Source: Prosapia bicincta
Taxonomy: Eukaryota > Arthropoda > Insecta > Hemiptera > Cercopidae
Assembly: GCA_036971475.1 (NCBI GenBank)
Contig: JBAIZL010000376.1
Location: forward strand, 3,392,001 to 3,456,000
DNA length: 64,000 nt
Direction of reading: 5' to 3'
Below the pieces are notes generated by a model. That model saw only the letters and a program-made list of their open reading frames with translations. It searched no databases and was not told the origin of the DNA. Position numbers and translations under genes: made by a program. Positions within the stretch are counted from its first letter, which is position 1; each line of letters opens with the position of its first letter. Positions 1-13,700 of the stretch are shown here, piece after piece.

Positions 1-12
1 TATACTTTTAAA

Positions 13-170
13 TATATACATTGTAACATTTTGGAATAGCAAGTAAGAAAGGCACTATGTATAATATAATATAAATATGTAAGTAAATTCAAACCATAAA
101 ATAACCAATTATGAAAAAAGAGAAAAATGTAAACATAACCTAAATTGGCAAAATCGTAACATTTAATCAC
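13..170. repeat. Dispersed AT-rich repeat, copy 1
   Basis: Nearly identical to 19168-19315 in the same orientation: a shared run from ttgtaacattttgg through the aaatcgtaa motif with only a few substitutions and small indels. The rest of 171-2209 is AT-rich intron in which I see no gene, TIR or coding remnant. No function inferred. Confidence 0.75.
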
Positions 171-2209
171 AAGTTTAGAACAATAACCACTATAAAAAAA
201 CAATATAATAGAAACAATTTAATGTGTAACAGTTTGAAAAGAACACTAAAACCATGTAAATAAAAGTAAAAGCCTTTAAGTGTTAAGAAAGTGAAACCAT
301 TTTAGATTGCACAAATTAACCAAAACGGGATGGCTGGCGTATTAAGTGAGGTGCGCGCGCATTGTGAACAGAACAGCTGATAATTTAAACTTAGTCGGAA
401 GAAATAATATTTAAATGCAGTTACCTGCAAAGAAATTAAAATCTAGTTATTAAGAACATGAAATGTACCAAAGGCAGTGAATACAGCCTGGTAACAACAA
501 TTAAAAAAAGGAAATAGTTGGTTTAGCCATTTTTAAATGCGTGGCTTAGCGTCGCTTCAGTATCACACACCTCCTCAAACAAGACAGACGTATTCAGAAT
601 TGGCCAATAAAATTTAACGAATTTAAACTTAGTGCGGGAGTGTTAGTCTCGAATTCAATTAACAGTACAAAATACTTTCAAGAAAATTAATTAAAACTAT
701 TTATTTAGAAAGATTTTATTAAATATTTTGATAAAGGCCGAAAAGTGGAATCTACAATCTACAACTCTTAAGTAACTAGGCTAGATCCATTACTACATTT
801 TGAAATTTTGCAATCAGACATTTATAAAAGAAAAAGAAACCAGTGAATTTATTATAAAATATCAAACTAGAAAAAAAAACATTTAGAAAGAATATTAAGG
901 GACAATTTTACCTAGAAATAAATTAATTTTGTAACATAGTTTATAACATTTATAGTTTAGATTTTTTTTTTTGTTCTTGTACTTTAGAGTACCAAATGAG
1001 ATTTCATTATTCAAAATTTAAAACCTACCAGATAACCCGAGATTAAGAGAGCTTGTGCTAAACCAAAATTAAAATCAATTTAGGCTAAAATAAATAAAAA
1101 AACTGTTGCTGCCAAAAGAGAAATACAATTTAGAGTAATAAGACTTATGATAATAGAGGACATTTATAGTAAATTTGTCAAACTTTAAAAAAGAAAAATT
1201 GTAATTTATTAATAGAACTTATAATTGCTAAGAAATTGTTTTAAATGATACATTAAACTTGTTATTAAAAAAAGAAAGCTCTAGAATATTTATTTATCTT
1301 AAAATAAATTAGAAAATTTACTAACCTACCTTGAACAAAATAATTGAGAAATTTTTATTAAAGAAACAATTTTTGAAAAAATACATTTTAAAGAGTCATT
1401 CCTTAATAATAATATAATAAAAATAAAAAGAGAAAACTTACAACATATATAAATAGTATATGCTTATCTTACAGAAAAACTTTTTATTATGCACAGAAAT
1501 CATTTAAAAATTTATTACTTTGTGATATCACAAAAATTAATCCAAATTGTACATGCTACAAAAACAGCAAGCTGTATACTGTTTGTATCTAGAAACTTCC
1601 CTTTAATGTATATACATCGAAGTTCCTTACCTTGGACTTTTTTATTTAGAACCATCAATGTCAACTCTCTGGTTCAACTGTCTTTTTAGTTTTAAGGTAA
1701 CCCGGAAATATAATCTTCCTATAAAATGCGTCCTCCATTCTTTACTATATATCTTATACGATCTTATTGTTATCAATTTTAATTTTTCAACAGATATTCA
1801 ATACAGTTTGGTATATATGTTTTTATTACCCAAAGTGGTGTATAAATTGAAAAAAATAAATCCTTAACAAAACTGTCTAAAAATAATTGAAAATTTGAAC
1901 AAACTCTATGTACCTTTTCTTAAAAACTATTCTATAGAATGGGACACATTTTTTAATATTACTACATAAATATATCAAAGTTTTTCTGAAACAAATATTC
2001 AAATTTGTTAAATATTTTTAAAATGTTTATAATCTTTGTCCACTAATCTGTGGTATAGATTTTATTGAAGTACATAACTGATAGTAATAATTATAGTTCC
2101 CAAAAGTCATACATATGTGTATAATATGTAGGCATCTATTATATCAGATATACATAAAATTATCAAATAAAATATTTAATTGTATTAAAATACAATATTG
2201 TATTATTAC

Positions 2210-2363
2210 CAGTTGCTTGCTCTTTGAATGAGGTATCAACTTCTTTATCATTGGAAAAACGTTTTCTTTTAGAACTACTATTAATTATTGCTTCTTGTTT
2301 ATGAACATTAGACATACATGGTACAAAGGTATTTTTATTGTAAATTACCTCTGAGGATGATTG
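2210..2363 (-). CDS. CABIN1: CABIN1-like exon (Lys/Arg-rich, possible NLS)
   Basis: 154-nt exon in phase with the preceding small exon. It codes QSSSEVIYNKNTFVPCMSNV, HKQEAIINSSSKRKRFSNDK and EVDTSFKEQAT. The SKRKR run could be a nuclear localisation signal, fitting a nuclear chaperone subunit. It is poorly conserved low-complexity sequence, so support comes from splice sites (acceptor gcatag, donor gtaata) and the open frame. The next exon was not identified in 1-2209. Confidence 0.72.
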
Positions 2364-5300
2364 CTATGCAATTGAAATGTACATAAGATTTTAAATAAAA
2401 GAAAAAGTAATTTGTGGTATAGAGGTTTCATTTATTTAAATTACACATGGTGTTTATAGGTTTGAAAACAAATCATTATTATATACATCTAAATATACTC
2501 TATTAATAACATCAGTCTTGTTTACAGTAAAACTATTTTCCTGAAACTTCTGCTTTTTATACGCCTGATTATACTTCTACCCATTTTCATACTTCAATCC
2601 TTACAAAAACATAGCCTTCTTTATAAATAAAGTGGAAACTATACAGCTGACAAATACCAAGAGTATGCCCAAAATAATATAAAAAAATATTACTCCAATG
2701 AGAAAATAAATATCTCTTTCAGTTTTTCAAAACAAAAATTCTAAAATTGGGCAAGGCGGGTTTCGTCATTGGATGAACTATAGACAAACCACGGCCCCAC
2801 TGAAGACACAAATAACCCCAATGGCATCCTATGAGAGGTTGACTTTGAAGTATATAATAGCCTTAGAGGAGCCAGCACTACTTTAAGATTACCACGAGTT
2901 TTCCCACAACCTGCCAAAAGCTAAATGCAGTTTGAAGAGCTACAGTCAGCCGAAGTCAGCATCCCTGGACATTGAACTGAAGTAGGTAGTTCTGCACACA
3001 ATCAACAAAGAATATCCACAACCAGAATGGTTACATATATACACGGATGGGTCATCAATACCAGAAAGAGTCACAACTGGAGCTAACTTCTACAGTCGTA
3101 ATTGTGAGGGATACCTAGGAGTGGGAGTTTCCCCAGAGCAACTACAATGGCGAAATAGCAGCCGTAAAAGCAGCAGCAGCCGAACTAAACGAAATAGCCC
3201 CTACACTGACAGTTTTCTTCATTGATTCACAAGCGGCCAAGAAAAGCCCAGGAGCACCTGGTAAATAAAAATTGGCATATAACTTTACAATGGATCCCAA
3301 ACCATGTTAGCATCTATAAAAATGAGAGGGCAGACTTTCTGATCAAAAAAGGCACATCCATGGCACAACCCATACATTGCAAAGCATGAAGGCCCTCATC
3401 AACGTAACTATCGACTGGGCCAGCAAACTGCACCTCAAACGGCAATCAGCAGGAAGAAAGTGGGAAAGCCTTGTCACCATACGACCCATCAACCACAGAG
3501 TTCCTCAAGCGGTAGGTTTTGCCGAGTTCAGAATGCAGACCAGCCATTACTACCTGGCCGCCCATCTACATCGCATACGTGTGCTCCCAACACCGGAATG
3601 CCTTTTCTGCGCCCACAACACAATGAATGCGGATCATCTGCCGAAATAGAATGCACTCAACTATTCAGGAGTTGATGATGACCCACTTAAGGAAGTTCGT
3701 CTTTACTGGTCAGCGCCTAAAAATGGCTCAACAGCCAAAGGTGGGCATTGGCTAGTAAGTAGGTTAGGGTTGAGGCTATAAATTAAAAATATTATTTGAA
3801 AGTGTAGATATTACTTTTTATTCAAATTAATTACAAATTATTCAGAAAGGAATGCAGACATCAAGAGCCAAAAAAATTGACATTTTAAAAATCTTTACAA
3901 TTCCAAATTACTTTAATCAATAATATATAAACTCAAGAGCCTAATACAAAAAGGTCAAATATATTCTACTAATTTCAATCTTCAATAAATTTATGAAATC
4001 CATTTCCCTACAGTATTTCCTTTTATCTTCAATTCTCAACACAGAAACTAAAAGGTAAGCTTTATGTGTGTGTTAAAAAAAAAAAAACTCAAAACGTTCT
4101 GCAAGATTGAGCTCAAACTTTGACATGACATACAGCCCACTTCAAAGATTATTTTTATTTGTTTTTTGTGTCAGTAAAATACCTGCGACCACGAGAATAT
4201 AGCTTTTTTAATGGTCAGCTGTGTACCAGCAACTGTGACATCTGCAGCAAGCGAGGGAATTATTTGGCAAACTAGCTAAGGACAACCACAGTTACATTTG
4301 AAACATTACCTGTTTCCAATTACATTGTTTATTAACCAAATCAAACATATGCATTTACACCCTTTTCAAATTATTAAAAGATCTGAATAAAATATTTACC
4401 TTAATTGAGCTGTGTCATTTATCAAATCTTAAGTAGAGATCATTTGCAAATGCCAACCCCCACCCGAGTTGCAACTGCTTCATTTGATGTGGATTTGCAC
4501 CATGAACAGAGTTATAATGAACAGAGTGATCTCCAATCAAATCTTATATTCCCAAATTAACGCATGAACATAAGGGCATTTATGATTGCATAATGCAAAT
4601 GATAAATGACAGAGAAGGGGACTCCTTCTTGCATGGGCTAGAGAACTGGGAAAACATTTCTTATCAGATAGATTCTGACAATTTTGCATTTGAAAAATCA
4701 CAATCGCATAGCTTTAGCTCTGTATTGCCTTAGCTTCTAAAGTACTGAAAAATTAAACTTCTGTGAAACGTTTTGTCCTCATTCATAGCATCACAATGTA
4801 CCTCAGCAAAGCATGGTAGGGTACATCTTGTATTATAATACATTACAAATTTTTTCAAGTTATACACATAAAGAAAATGATTTTAAAAATATCTACGTAA
4901 AAAACTTTTAGGCAAAATATTTTTTAAGACAAAACTGTACAAAAATAATAGTTTACCTCTTCTGAAGCTTTTTCTTTGCCACTAGCACCCTCTTCAGCAT
5001 TTCTGTAAAAATAATGTAAATTTATATTTGTTCATATATTCATAAATGATACTAAACATCTATTTTACTTGTATGTATATATGTGTATGTGTATGTGTGC
5101 GTGTGTGTGTGGGGGGGGGGTTAAGATAAATACTAAACACAGCCTAATCACCTAATGTATAACGTAAAATAAATATTAGGCAAGATATGGTTGAGAAGAT
5201 ATATCTCTTCTGATTCTACAAGTTGGGGGAATGACAATTGGTAAAAATAAGGTCACTTATTGTGATGAAAAATTGATGTTTTTCAGTTGAAAGAAACAAA

Positions 5301-8300
5301 TATAATGTGTATTACTTGAAAATCAACTTAGATTATTTACACCAAACCTTTTGGGCTTCTATTGTAAGTAGGGATGCGACAATACCTAGAATTTTTTATT
5401 CAGATTTTGATTCTAAAATTGTTTCTTTTGATTCTCGATTCTTAAGTCGAATCTTTCAAGTTATATAGACTTACATGTCATGATATTCTGTAATACTGAA
5501 TTTAATTAACATCTTGGTGATATGTTGAAACCTTTTAAAATAGGCTACACGAAACGTTCAACCTTGATTTATAAATAGGAATTTCTGAAAGGGTGACAAA
5601 CCCATCGTGTAAAAGTAATGATTTACTTGAAATTATAAATATGAATTTCAATTCCCAATTGCAATATAACTTCAGTAATAGCTATTACAGTTTGTATAAC
5701 TGGAAAAATTGGAATTGGTTTGACATGTATGAAGTGGTGGCTGAGTAGTGGCAGCCAGAGACGGTGAGAGAGAGAGTTGAGCTCTTCCGAGTGAGACAGC
5801 AAAGCAGTGACAAATGGACCAGAATGCTTCCGATTGTCTTTGTTGTTGCGTCATAAATGATAATAATATTTTTGTAAACTCAAATAGACATTTGGTTTTA
5901 TCGTTTAATTCATTCAAAGCAACTAATACTTGGATAAGACATAGTTGATAATTAATTATATCTATCATAAATTGATACATACACCACATATGTATTTTAA
6001 CAATTAAAAAAACGAAATCGTCACTTTAATCAATGGAGAATCGAGTACTGATGATTCCTCGATACCATTAGAATTGACAATTCCTGGAATCAAGAATCAG
6101 AATTGGCCCATCCCTACTTATAAGAAAAGATAATAATAAGAAACACCAACTCACAATCAATAATTTATTCCTCAAATGAGGTAAAATGACAAAATCATCA
6201 CTGATTACAGCAAATATATCCAAACTAGCATTATATAAGTATTATACATAGTTACAGATATAATTGTAGTATAGGCGTAGGATTAGTTATACTCACTCAT
6301 GATGATGACTTTGTCATTTAAACTAGTTTGAGAAATGAATGAATTATTGATTCTGAGTTGGTGATTCTTAATATTTAAAATTACAACACTTGTACTTTCA
6401 ACCTTGTTCATAGTATCAATTGCCCTATTATAAAGGTAAGGTTAACACAACACAATAGCATAGAAACAAAATGTATTAATGCTTTGCTTTTAAGAAGATA
6501 TAAATATAGTAAACTTTTTTGATATATCTAATTTAACTGTTAAAAGTTCAAGGAATGTATACTACTGCACAAATATTTTAATCAAAGCTTTTTTCAAATG
6601 GACAACTTTTCTTCATAAGTTTATTTTAATGTTTTGTAAACATTAAACTTGCCAAGTTCATATTATATTCAATATGTAAATCATCAAAATTTCATAAGTA
6701 ATTTCTACATTTATGGCAATACTCAGCCAATAACATTACAAATAATTACGTTTACTATAAAATTATTACGTTTACAGAAAAATTAATAGCTTCTATACAG
6801 CTACATTTTTTACTAATATGCTTTGAAGAATACCTTTAGGAAATGAATAACTAGTTCTATAACAATGAGAAATAGTATGAATGGTTCGCTTTAGTTACTT
6901 GTAAACAAAGTTTCGGAATGCACAACACTACCTTGGTGATACCACTAACCAACAAGAATCATTTCTTCAACTCTCACTGAAACACTATCTTAATGATGTA
7001 TATTTCAGATATTAAAAAGTTATACCATTAGAGCTTAAAAGTGGGTGGTTTTATAGATTAGATGTCTCTGCTGTCTAAGGGATATTTACTGCCTCTCAAA
7101 ACTTGCAGCAAAGATAACAATAGATATTTATAACCCATAAGGGGTTGTCTTATTACACTTTCTAGACATTATATTCCCATCATCAGTGTTTATATCAAGT
7201 GGCCTTTCTTCTTCAGTGAAGTCATTACTCGGTGTCAGTCAGTAGTTGATGTTTAACGTGAAAACTACTTTATATAAATATATTTTATAAATAGTGTATT
7301 TTTGTATACATCAAAAGTGAACAATAATAGTAGGAGCCTAAAATATAAGCAAACTTCAAGCCTTAAGTAATTTTTAATTGTTTTTACTAATTATGTTTAC
7401 AAATAATCAATTAACAAATAATAAACTAAGGTAAAAAAATAATTAATAAATAATTGCACCTGTGTAAAATATATACTATTTACTGCTTTATAACCAAGAA
7501 CATTTTTGTAGCAAAATACAACTTACATGAAGCAAGAAATTAATTTGTATTTGCTGAATCACTCGTAACACGAATCATTTAATTCGAAATTGATTAGAAG
7601 ATTTCCAACATAAAGTTTTGTTGCATTTATACTATACACAAGGACAATTAAATTTTATATTACTATACAAATAATAAATCAGGTTTTACTTCCATATCAA
7701 CAACCCAAGTGTTTCAATATATTATACCTCTGAGGTGCTTCAGTTATGAATGGTCCAGCTGCTACTTTGTCTAAAGAGTCCCGATATAACTGCCTAAGAG
7801 ATTTCTCTAGTGGCCGATCTTCAGATTGTTCTAGACTTTTTAAAATACATGCATGGATACGATAGTACACCTACAAACAAACACAATTTTCATAATTTCA
7901 AAAAAGAAACAATAATTATTACCACCCAAATTATAATTTTACTTAAATTATGTTATTATATCAACTTTAAAAAAAGCAGAACAAAATTTATTACCACCAG
8001 TTTAACAAATATTTTGTAAGTAACTACATGTTTACAAAAATTCATTCTCTTTATATTTTTAAAATGTAAACTTTCCAAAGACTAGCCTTTTTTATCTATG
8101 ACGATGGCCAGTTTATCTAATGTACTCCATTTTTAACTTGGAGATGATTTCAGTGTTAGAAAAATGTGATAAGCATTTCAATATATGGACACACAGAAGG
8201 ATATCATGTAATCACAGGAAGGGTGGCATGTCCAGCAATTTTGGGACACCAGCATACCATGTGTTAAGATCAATATTAAGATGTAATCAATCTTTAAAAA

Positions 8301-8401
8301 AATTCATATCAAGATATAGAAAAATACGGAATGTCCTTCCAATTGAGAAAGTAATATATAATTACAGTAAATACTTAAAAATTTACAAAACAGTGTTTAT
8401 A

Positions 8402-8446
<45 letters not shown>

Positions 8447-10665
8447 GTTGATAAATTACTATTGTAAATACTTTTATCCACCACTAAGTGCAATAATTTT
8501 ACCTTGTTGTGATGAGGCACCTTTCGGTCACTTGACCATTGAATGGTCAAGTGACCGAAAGGTGCCTCATCACAACAAGGTAAAATTATTGCACTTAGTG
8601 GTGGATAAAAGTATTTACAATAGTAATTTATCAACTTCATAAAGTAGGTGCAAAGGAAAAATAATGGACAACGTGAAATATCAATATATATATATATATA
8701 TATATACAGTGATGGGTCAATTATAAAATTTAAAGATTTCGATCCCGATACTAAGAATATGTTATTTATTATGATATTTTAAAAGAGGCAACATTTACAA
8801 AATGTTATGATGCCAGGATTACAACTGCCATTACGCACTAACTCGACATTATGTTAGAGTGGTGACGGATATTTTACCGCCAATGTGTAAACGCTACATT
8901 GTTAGAGAGACAACGGATATTTTACTGCCAATGTGTAAATACGACGTTATGTTAGAGCGTTGACGGATATTTGTTCACCCAATGTGTAACGTCCACATTA
9001 AGTTAGAGCGGCGAAGGATATTTTACTGCTCTATGTGTAAACAGGACATTATGTTAGAGCGGCTACTAATATTTTACCACCCAATGTGTATATATGACAT
9101 TATGTCAGAGCAGCAATGGATATTTTACGAACCGATGTGTAAACATGATATGTTAGAGTGACGACGAACGCCGGCCTCGCTGGAATCGACTTTTGTGATC
9201 GATTTCCAATTCCGATTATAGTGTCCAGAACCGATGGAATCAACTTTTGGAATCGAGAATCAACCCATTAATTACTAATATATATATATATATATATATA
9301 GATTTTTGGACTAGGAGACTGACAGACTTACCTTGGTAAGAGTCCACTCTGTAGTCTTGAAATAGAAACACATAAAAGCACTTAAACAATGATATATTTC
9401 AACCACACAGTGGTCTTTATCAATCGAAGAGAAAACACAAAAAGAAATATGAGAGAATGAAATAAAATAATTGTAATCACAGATTGTGTAGAGTAGAAAT
9501 CAGATGTCACAGATGCACAGATTAAAGATATATATATTGTTTCCATGAACATATGAGTGATTATAGTTTATATAAGTCTGTCAGGGGAAAAAAGATAAGG
9601 CTATTTGGGGGAAAAAAAAAAAATTAATGGATTTATCTGATGTTGAGGTTAGGGGATTCTCTGGACTTGGTATACCACTGGTATGATAGTTCCCACCTTC
9701 TCAGTTCTGAGGGATTGCAATCAGGGGGGAGTGATTTAATTATTTTTGTGGTATAGCAGTCATCAAAAGTTGTGATGTTGTGACTCGCAGCATGTTGAGC
9801 TGTTGGTCTATCCATATTCATAATTTTAACATCATGTCTGTGGCCATTCATTCTGATATTCAGACCATCCGTGGTCAGGCCTATGTACTGTGCTGAGCAA
9901 AGTTTACATTGTAGCTGGTATATGACAGTTTTCGATGTACAATTATGATGACCCTGTATTTTGTACATCGAAATATGTACATCGACATAATTGTACATCG
10001 AAAAATGTCATATACCAGCTACAATGTAAACTTTGCTCAGCACAGTACATAGGCCTGACCACGGATGGTCTGAATATCAGAATGAATGGCCACAGACATG
10101 ATGTTAAAATTATGAATATGGATAGACCAACAGCTCAACATGCTGCGAGTCACAACATCACAACTTTTGATGACTGCTATACCACAAAAATAATTAAATC
10201 ACTCCCCCCTGATTGCAATCCCTCAGAACTGAGAAGGTGGGAACTATCATACCAGTGGTATACCAAGTCCAGAGAATCCCCTAACCTCAACATCAGATAA
10301 ATCCATTAATTTTTTTTTTTTCCCCCCAAATCGCCCTATCTTTTTTCCCCTGACAGACTTATATAAACTATAATCACTCATATGTTCATGGAAACAATAT
10401 ATATATCTTTAATCTGTGCATCTGTGACATCTGATTTCTACTCTACACAATCTGTGATTACAATTATTTTATTTCATTCTCTCATATTTCTTTTTGTGTT
10501 TTCTCTTCGATTGATAAAGACCACTGTGTGGTTGAAATATATCATTGTTTAAGTGCTTTTATGTGTTTCTATTTCAAGACTACAGAGTGGACTCTTACCA
10601 AGGTAAGTCTGTCAGTCTCCTAGTCCAAAAAATCTAAATAATCTTTACCAACCAAAACTAACCTA

Positions 10666-10736
<71 letters not shown>

Positions 10737-13700
10737 GCTTAATGATTATTGTTCTTTACTTTATTCTCTAGTTGGATATAACATTTTATTTCTTAGATAT
10801 ACTGAAAAAAATAATTATCTTACTTTGACTAAAATAATTATTTTAAACTTATTATATTTACCTCAAGAGCTTCTACTGACAGGTTTTGAGGAGTTGAGTA
10901 GCTTATATTTAATGGATACTGTGCATTGTTTTGATGAAGAAAGTTCATAGACTGAAAGTAAAATATCACAGTCATTTACTAGTAAATCAAATACTTATTG
11001 AAAAACCTACTATATTTACCTTAATATATTTACATAAGTTTTTATCATTAAAGATGATCATTATTGTCAGATAACTTCAACCTATGTTACAACAAACAGG
11101 ATATTTATAGATAAATTCCAAGGTTCTCAATTTTAAAAAATAATAAGTCCTGAACATTCCAAAATATGTAGTGTTTTATTGACACTAAATTTAAAAACAT
11201 TGTTCTAAATAAATTTTACTAATTAAATTTAAAAAGAAAGTTACCTTAAATAGGAAAATGTGAAAACTACTAGATAATCTTTATAGAAATAAGTCAAGAC
11301 TCATGACCTACTTCAAGGAGAAGAAATAATAAAGTGAAATTGATAGAATAAAGTGGAATTGTTATGGACATATAGTAAATCCATATATTTAAGAACTATT
11401 TGGAGGATATTATAAAAAAAAAAATAATATCTGTTTCGAAAAGTAATTTCTGTTTTGAAAAAAAAATAATAAAAGGATATGAATAATGTGCACTGATTTT
11501 CATACATATGAAATTGTTAGTGGATAGAGAAGAAACCACTATCCACTTATATTTATAAAAATAATGTAAATATTAATTTATATTTTTAAATTTATAAATA
11601 TTTTTCTATACATCACTGTTAATGCCAGGCTAAGGAATGAAAAAACAAATTTAATTTCAGTCATATTTTCTAATGTCAGATTGCTGAAAATGAAATAGCA
11701 GACTAACTGGCAAAAAGCAACAAGCAAAAAGGCAGACAGCTGCAACAAAAAATAACAGTTTATAATGTGTTGTCAAATGAATTAAAAATCAAGAAGAAAA
11801 TTCCCATAAAGTCTTACCAAGCCATTGTAAGACATGCTGAACCTAAATTATAGGCTAATATGCAAATGACTTTTAATTACAATAGATTTAAATCAAGAAG
11901 AGGCAGTGCTATGTTTTGTATGAACAAAGAACACGAGTACTTGGCAATACATCTATACAGGATCAAGATATCAATCTTAAAGGAATATATATTACAGCTT
12001 AACATAACATTTAAGTAATGAATAAAAAATACATATTTGAATGCAGTGAGCTTGACACTGATCAATCAAGATTTAGGAACTTATGTAATCTATGATCAGA
12101 TCTCAATAAATAGATAGAGATCGATCTCAGAGATAGATACAAGGTGCGGTAGAAAAGTAATGAGACTGGCCGCAGCGCTGAGCCCCAGTCGCTCGCAGTG
12201 CGGTCTTCACTGGCAGACATGATGGTGGGGGATCTGAGCTAACAATAGAACCGGTTCGCAGTCGCGTCGTATCTCTGGCTCAGTGAGGGTCGACCTTCGC
12301 GTATACGTTGTTTGCGTGCCCGTGACACTTGTGAAAACACTGAAGATGGATCGCTCGATAGAACAGCGGTGTGCAATCGAATTTTGCTTTCGCTTGGGCG
12401 AAACTGCTTCGGAAACTTTTGCTATGATTACGGAGGCCTACAAAGAGGATGCCCTATCAAGAGCTCAAGTGTTCCGGTTGTTTAATGAATTTAAAAATGG
12501 GAGGGAATCCATTGAAGACCTGGAACGATCTGGACTCCCTTCAACGAGTCGTGTGGATGAAACGGTGGCCAAAGTTAAAGAAGTCCTGGACTCCGACCGT
12601 TGTTTAGGTCTCAAAATGATCGCCGATGAGGTCTCCATGAATAAATTTACGGTTCACCAAATTGTTACACAAGATTTGATGATGAGGAAAGTTTGCGCAA
12701 AATTTGTTCCCAGAGTGCTCACCGCCGAACAGAAGCAACGACGTGTGAACGTTTGCCGTGAGATGTTAATGAATTGGAAAATAATCCAGACTTTTTAGAC
12801 AATGTAGTAACAGGCAACAAATCGTGGACACTCCACTATGATCCGGAGACAAAAGCCCAGAGCTCGGAGTGGCACACATCAGCATCCCTGAAGAAATTAA
12901 GAATGTCAAAGTCCAGCGTCAAGATAATGCTCATTGTGTTTTTCGACAAGAGGGGGTTAATGCCGTCAAACGGAAGTGACAGGACATTGCTCAACGTTGG
13001 CGTCTCCACCACAACAACGCTTGGCGCACACAGCATTCCTCGTGACCTCCTATTTGACCCGAATTGGAGTTAAAGTGCTGCCACAGCCACCGTACAGCCC
13101 TGACATGAGTCCTCCTGATTTCTTCCTGTTCCCGAAGGTAAAAAGATCCCTGAAGGGTCATCGTTTTGACGATATTCCGGACATCCGACGTGCTGTCATG
13201 AAGGCACTAACAGGGATAACTCCAGCGGACTACAGAGGGGCCTATAAAGCTTGGAAAACGTGCTGGCAACGATGTGTCGACGCCCAAGGCGACTACTTCG
13301 AAGAATATTAACGTTTTGTACAAATCGGATCAATAAATTTGTTTTTTAGATTGAGTCTCATTACTTATCTACCACACCCTGTAGAGAGAAAATACCTAAC
13401 ATAAACATTTTTTATGAACTCTAACAAAAAAAAAAGAGAAAGCATATTATTTAAATACTTTTGCAGATTATGCCAGTTTAACATTAAAAATTGTATTTTG
13501 TATAAGTAAATTTTTTAATGTCTTTTGAAGTATTTCAAAGGTGAAAAGAAAACGGATGCGGATATAAGTTCGACAAGTGGTAAATTATTTCATAAAAAAG
13601 TAAACAGGTGTTGAAGAGTTTGCCCCAAAACCCACACTTCATGATAGGATAACAGCACCCTTAGTTCAGAAAATGGAAGATAATCATGTCAGTAAGCTTG

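Larger units (their letters stand above)
3781..7727. other. Intronic sequence between remnants and exons
   Basis: Apart from the small exon at 4957-5002 and the hAT-like MITE, I see only AT-rich intron here, with a short (GT)n/(G)n run near 5090-5120. Short open frames in this interval have no recognisable product. Confidence 0.5.
9301..10640. mobile_element. Penelope-like element fragments as a 1.3-kb inverted repeat
   Basis: Two nearly identical arms (about 9301-9950 and 9985-10637) in opposite orientation around a centre near 9965 rich in tgtacatcga motifs. Each arm carries the C-terminal GIY-YIG endonuclease region of a Penelope-like element and a terminal segment with a ccactgtgtgg hairpin followed by ttgaaa. 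Differences between arms are few (for example near 9600 against 10330). An (AT)n run at 10669-10732 lies just outside. Confidence 0.8.

Noticed and set aside
1630..1700. Possible next CABIN1 exon (strong donor ccaag|gtaagg on the minus strand)
   Set aside because: All three frames contain a stop within the short segment, and no acceptor gives a fit with the phase of the exon at 2210-2363. It could be a mutated or non-coding exon.
4430..4620. Possible CRISPR-like or regulatory direct repeats (cat/tgcaaatg words)
   Set aside because: Short words in AT-rich DNA without regular spacing; CRISPR arrays are not expected in a eukaryotic intron.
8120..8640. Overlapping frames with identical products on both strands near 8383-8642
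   Set aside because: They mirror each other only because the DNA is a palindrome, and run through (AT)n; no coding signal.
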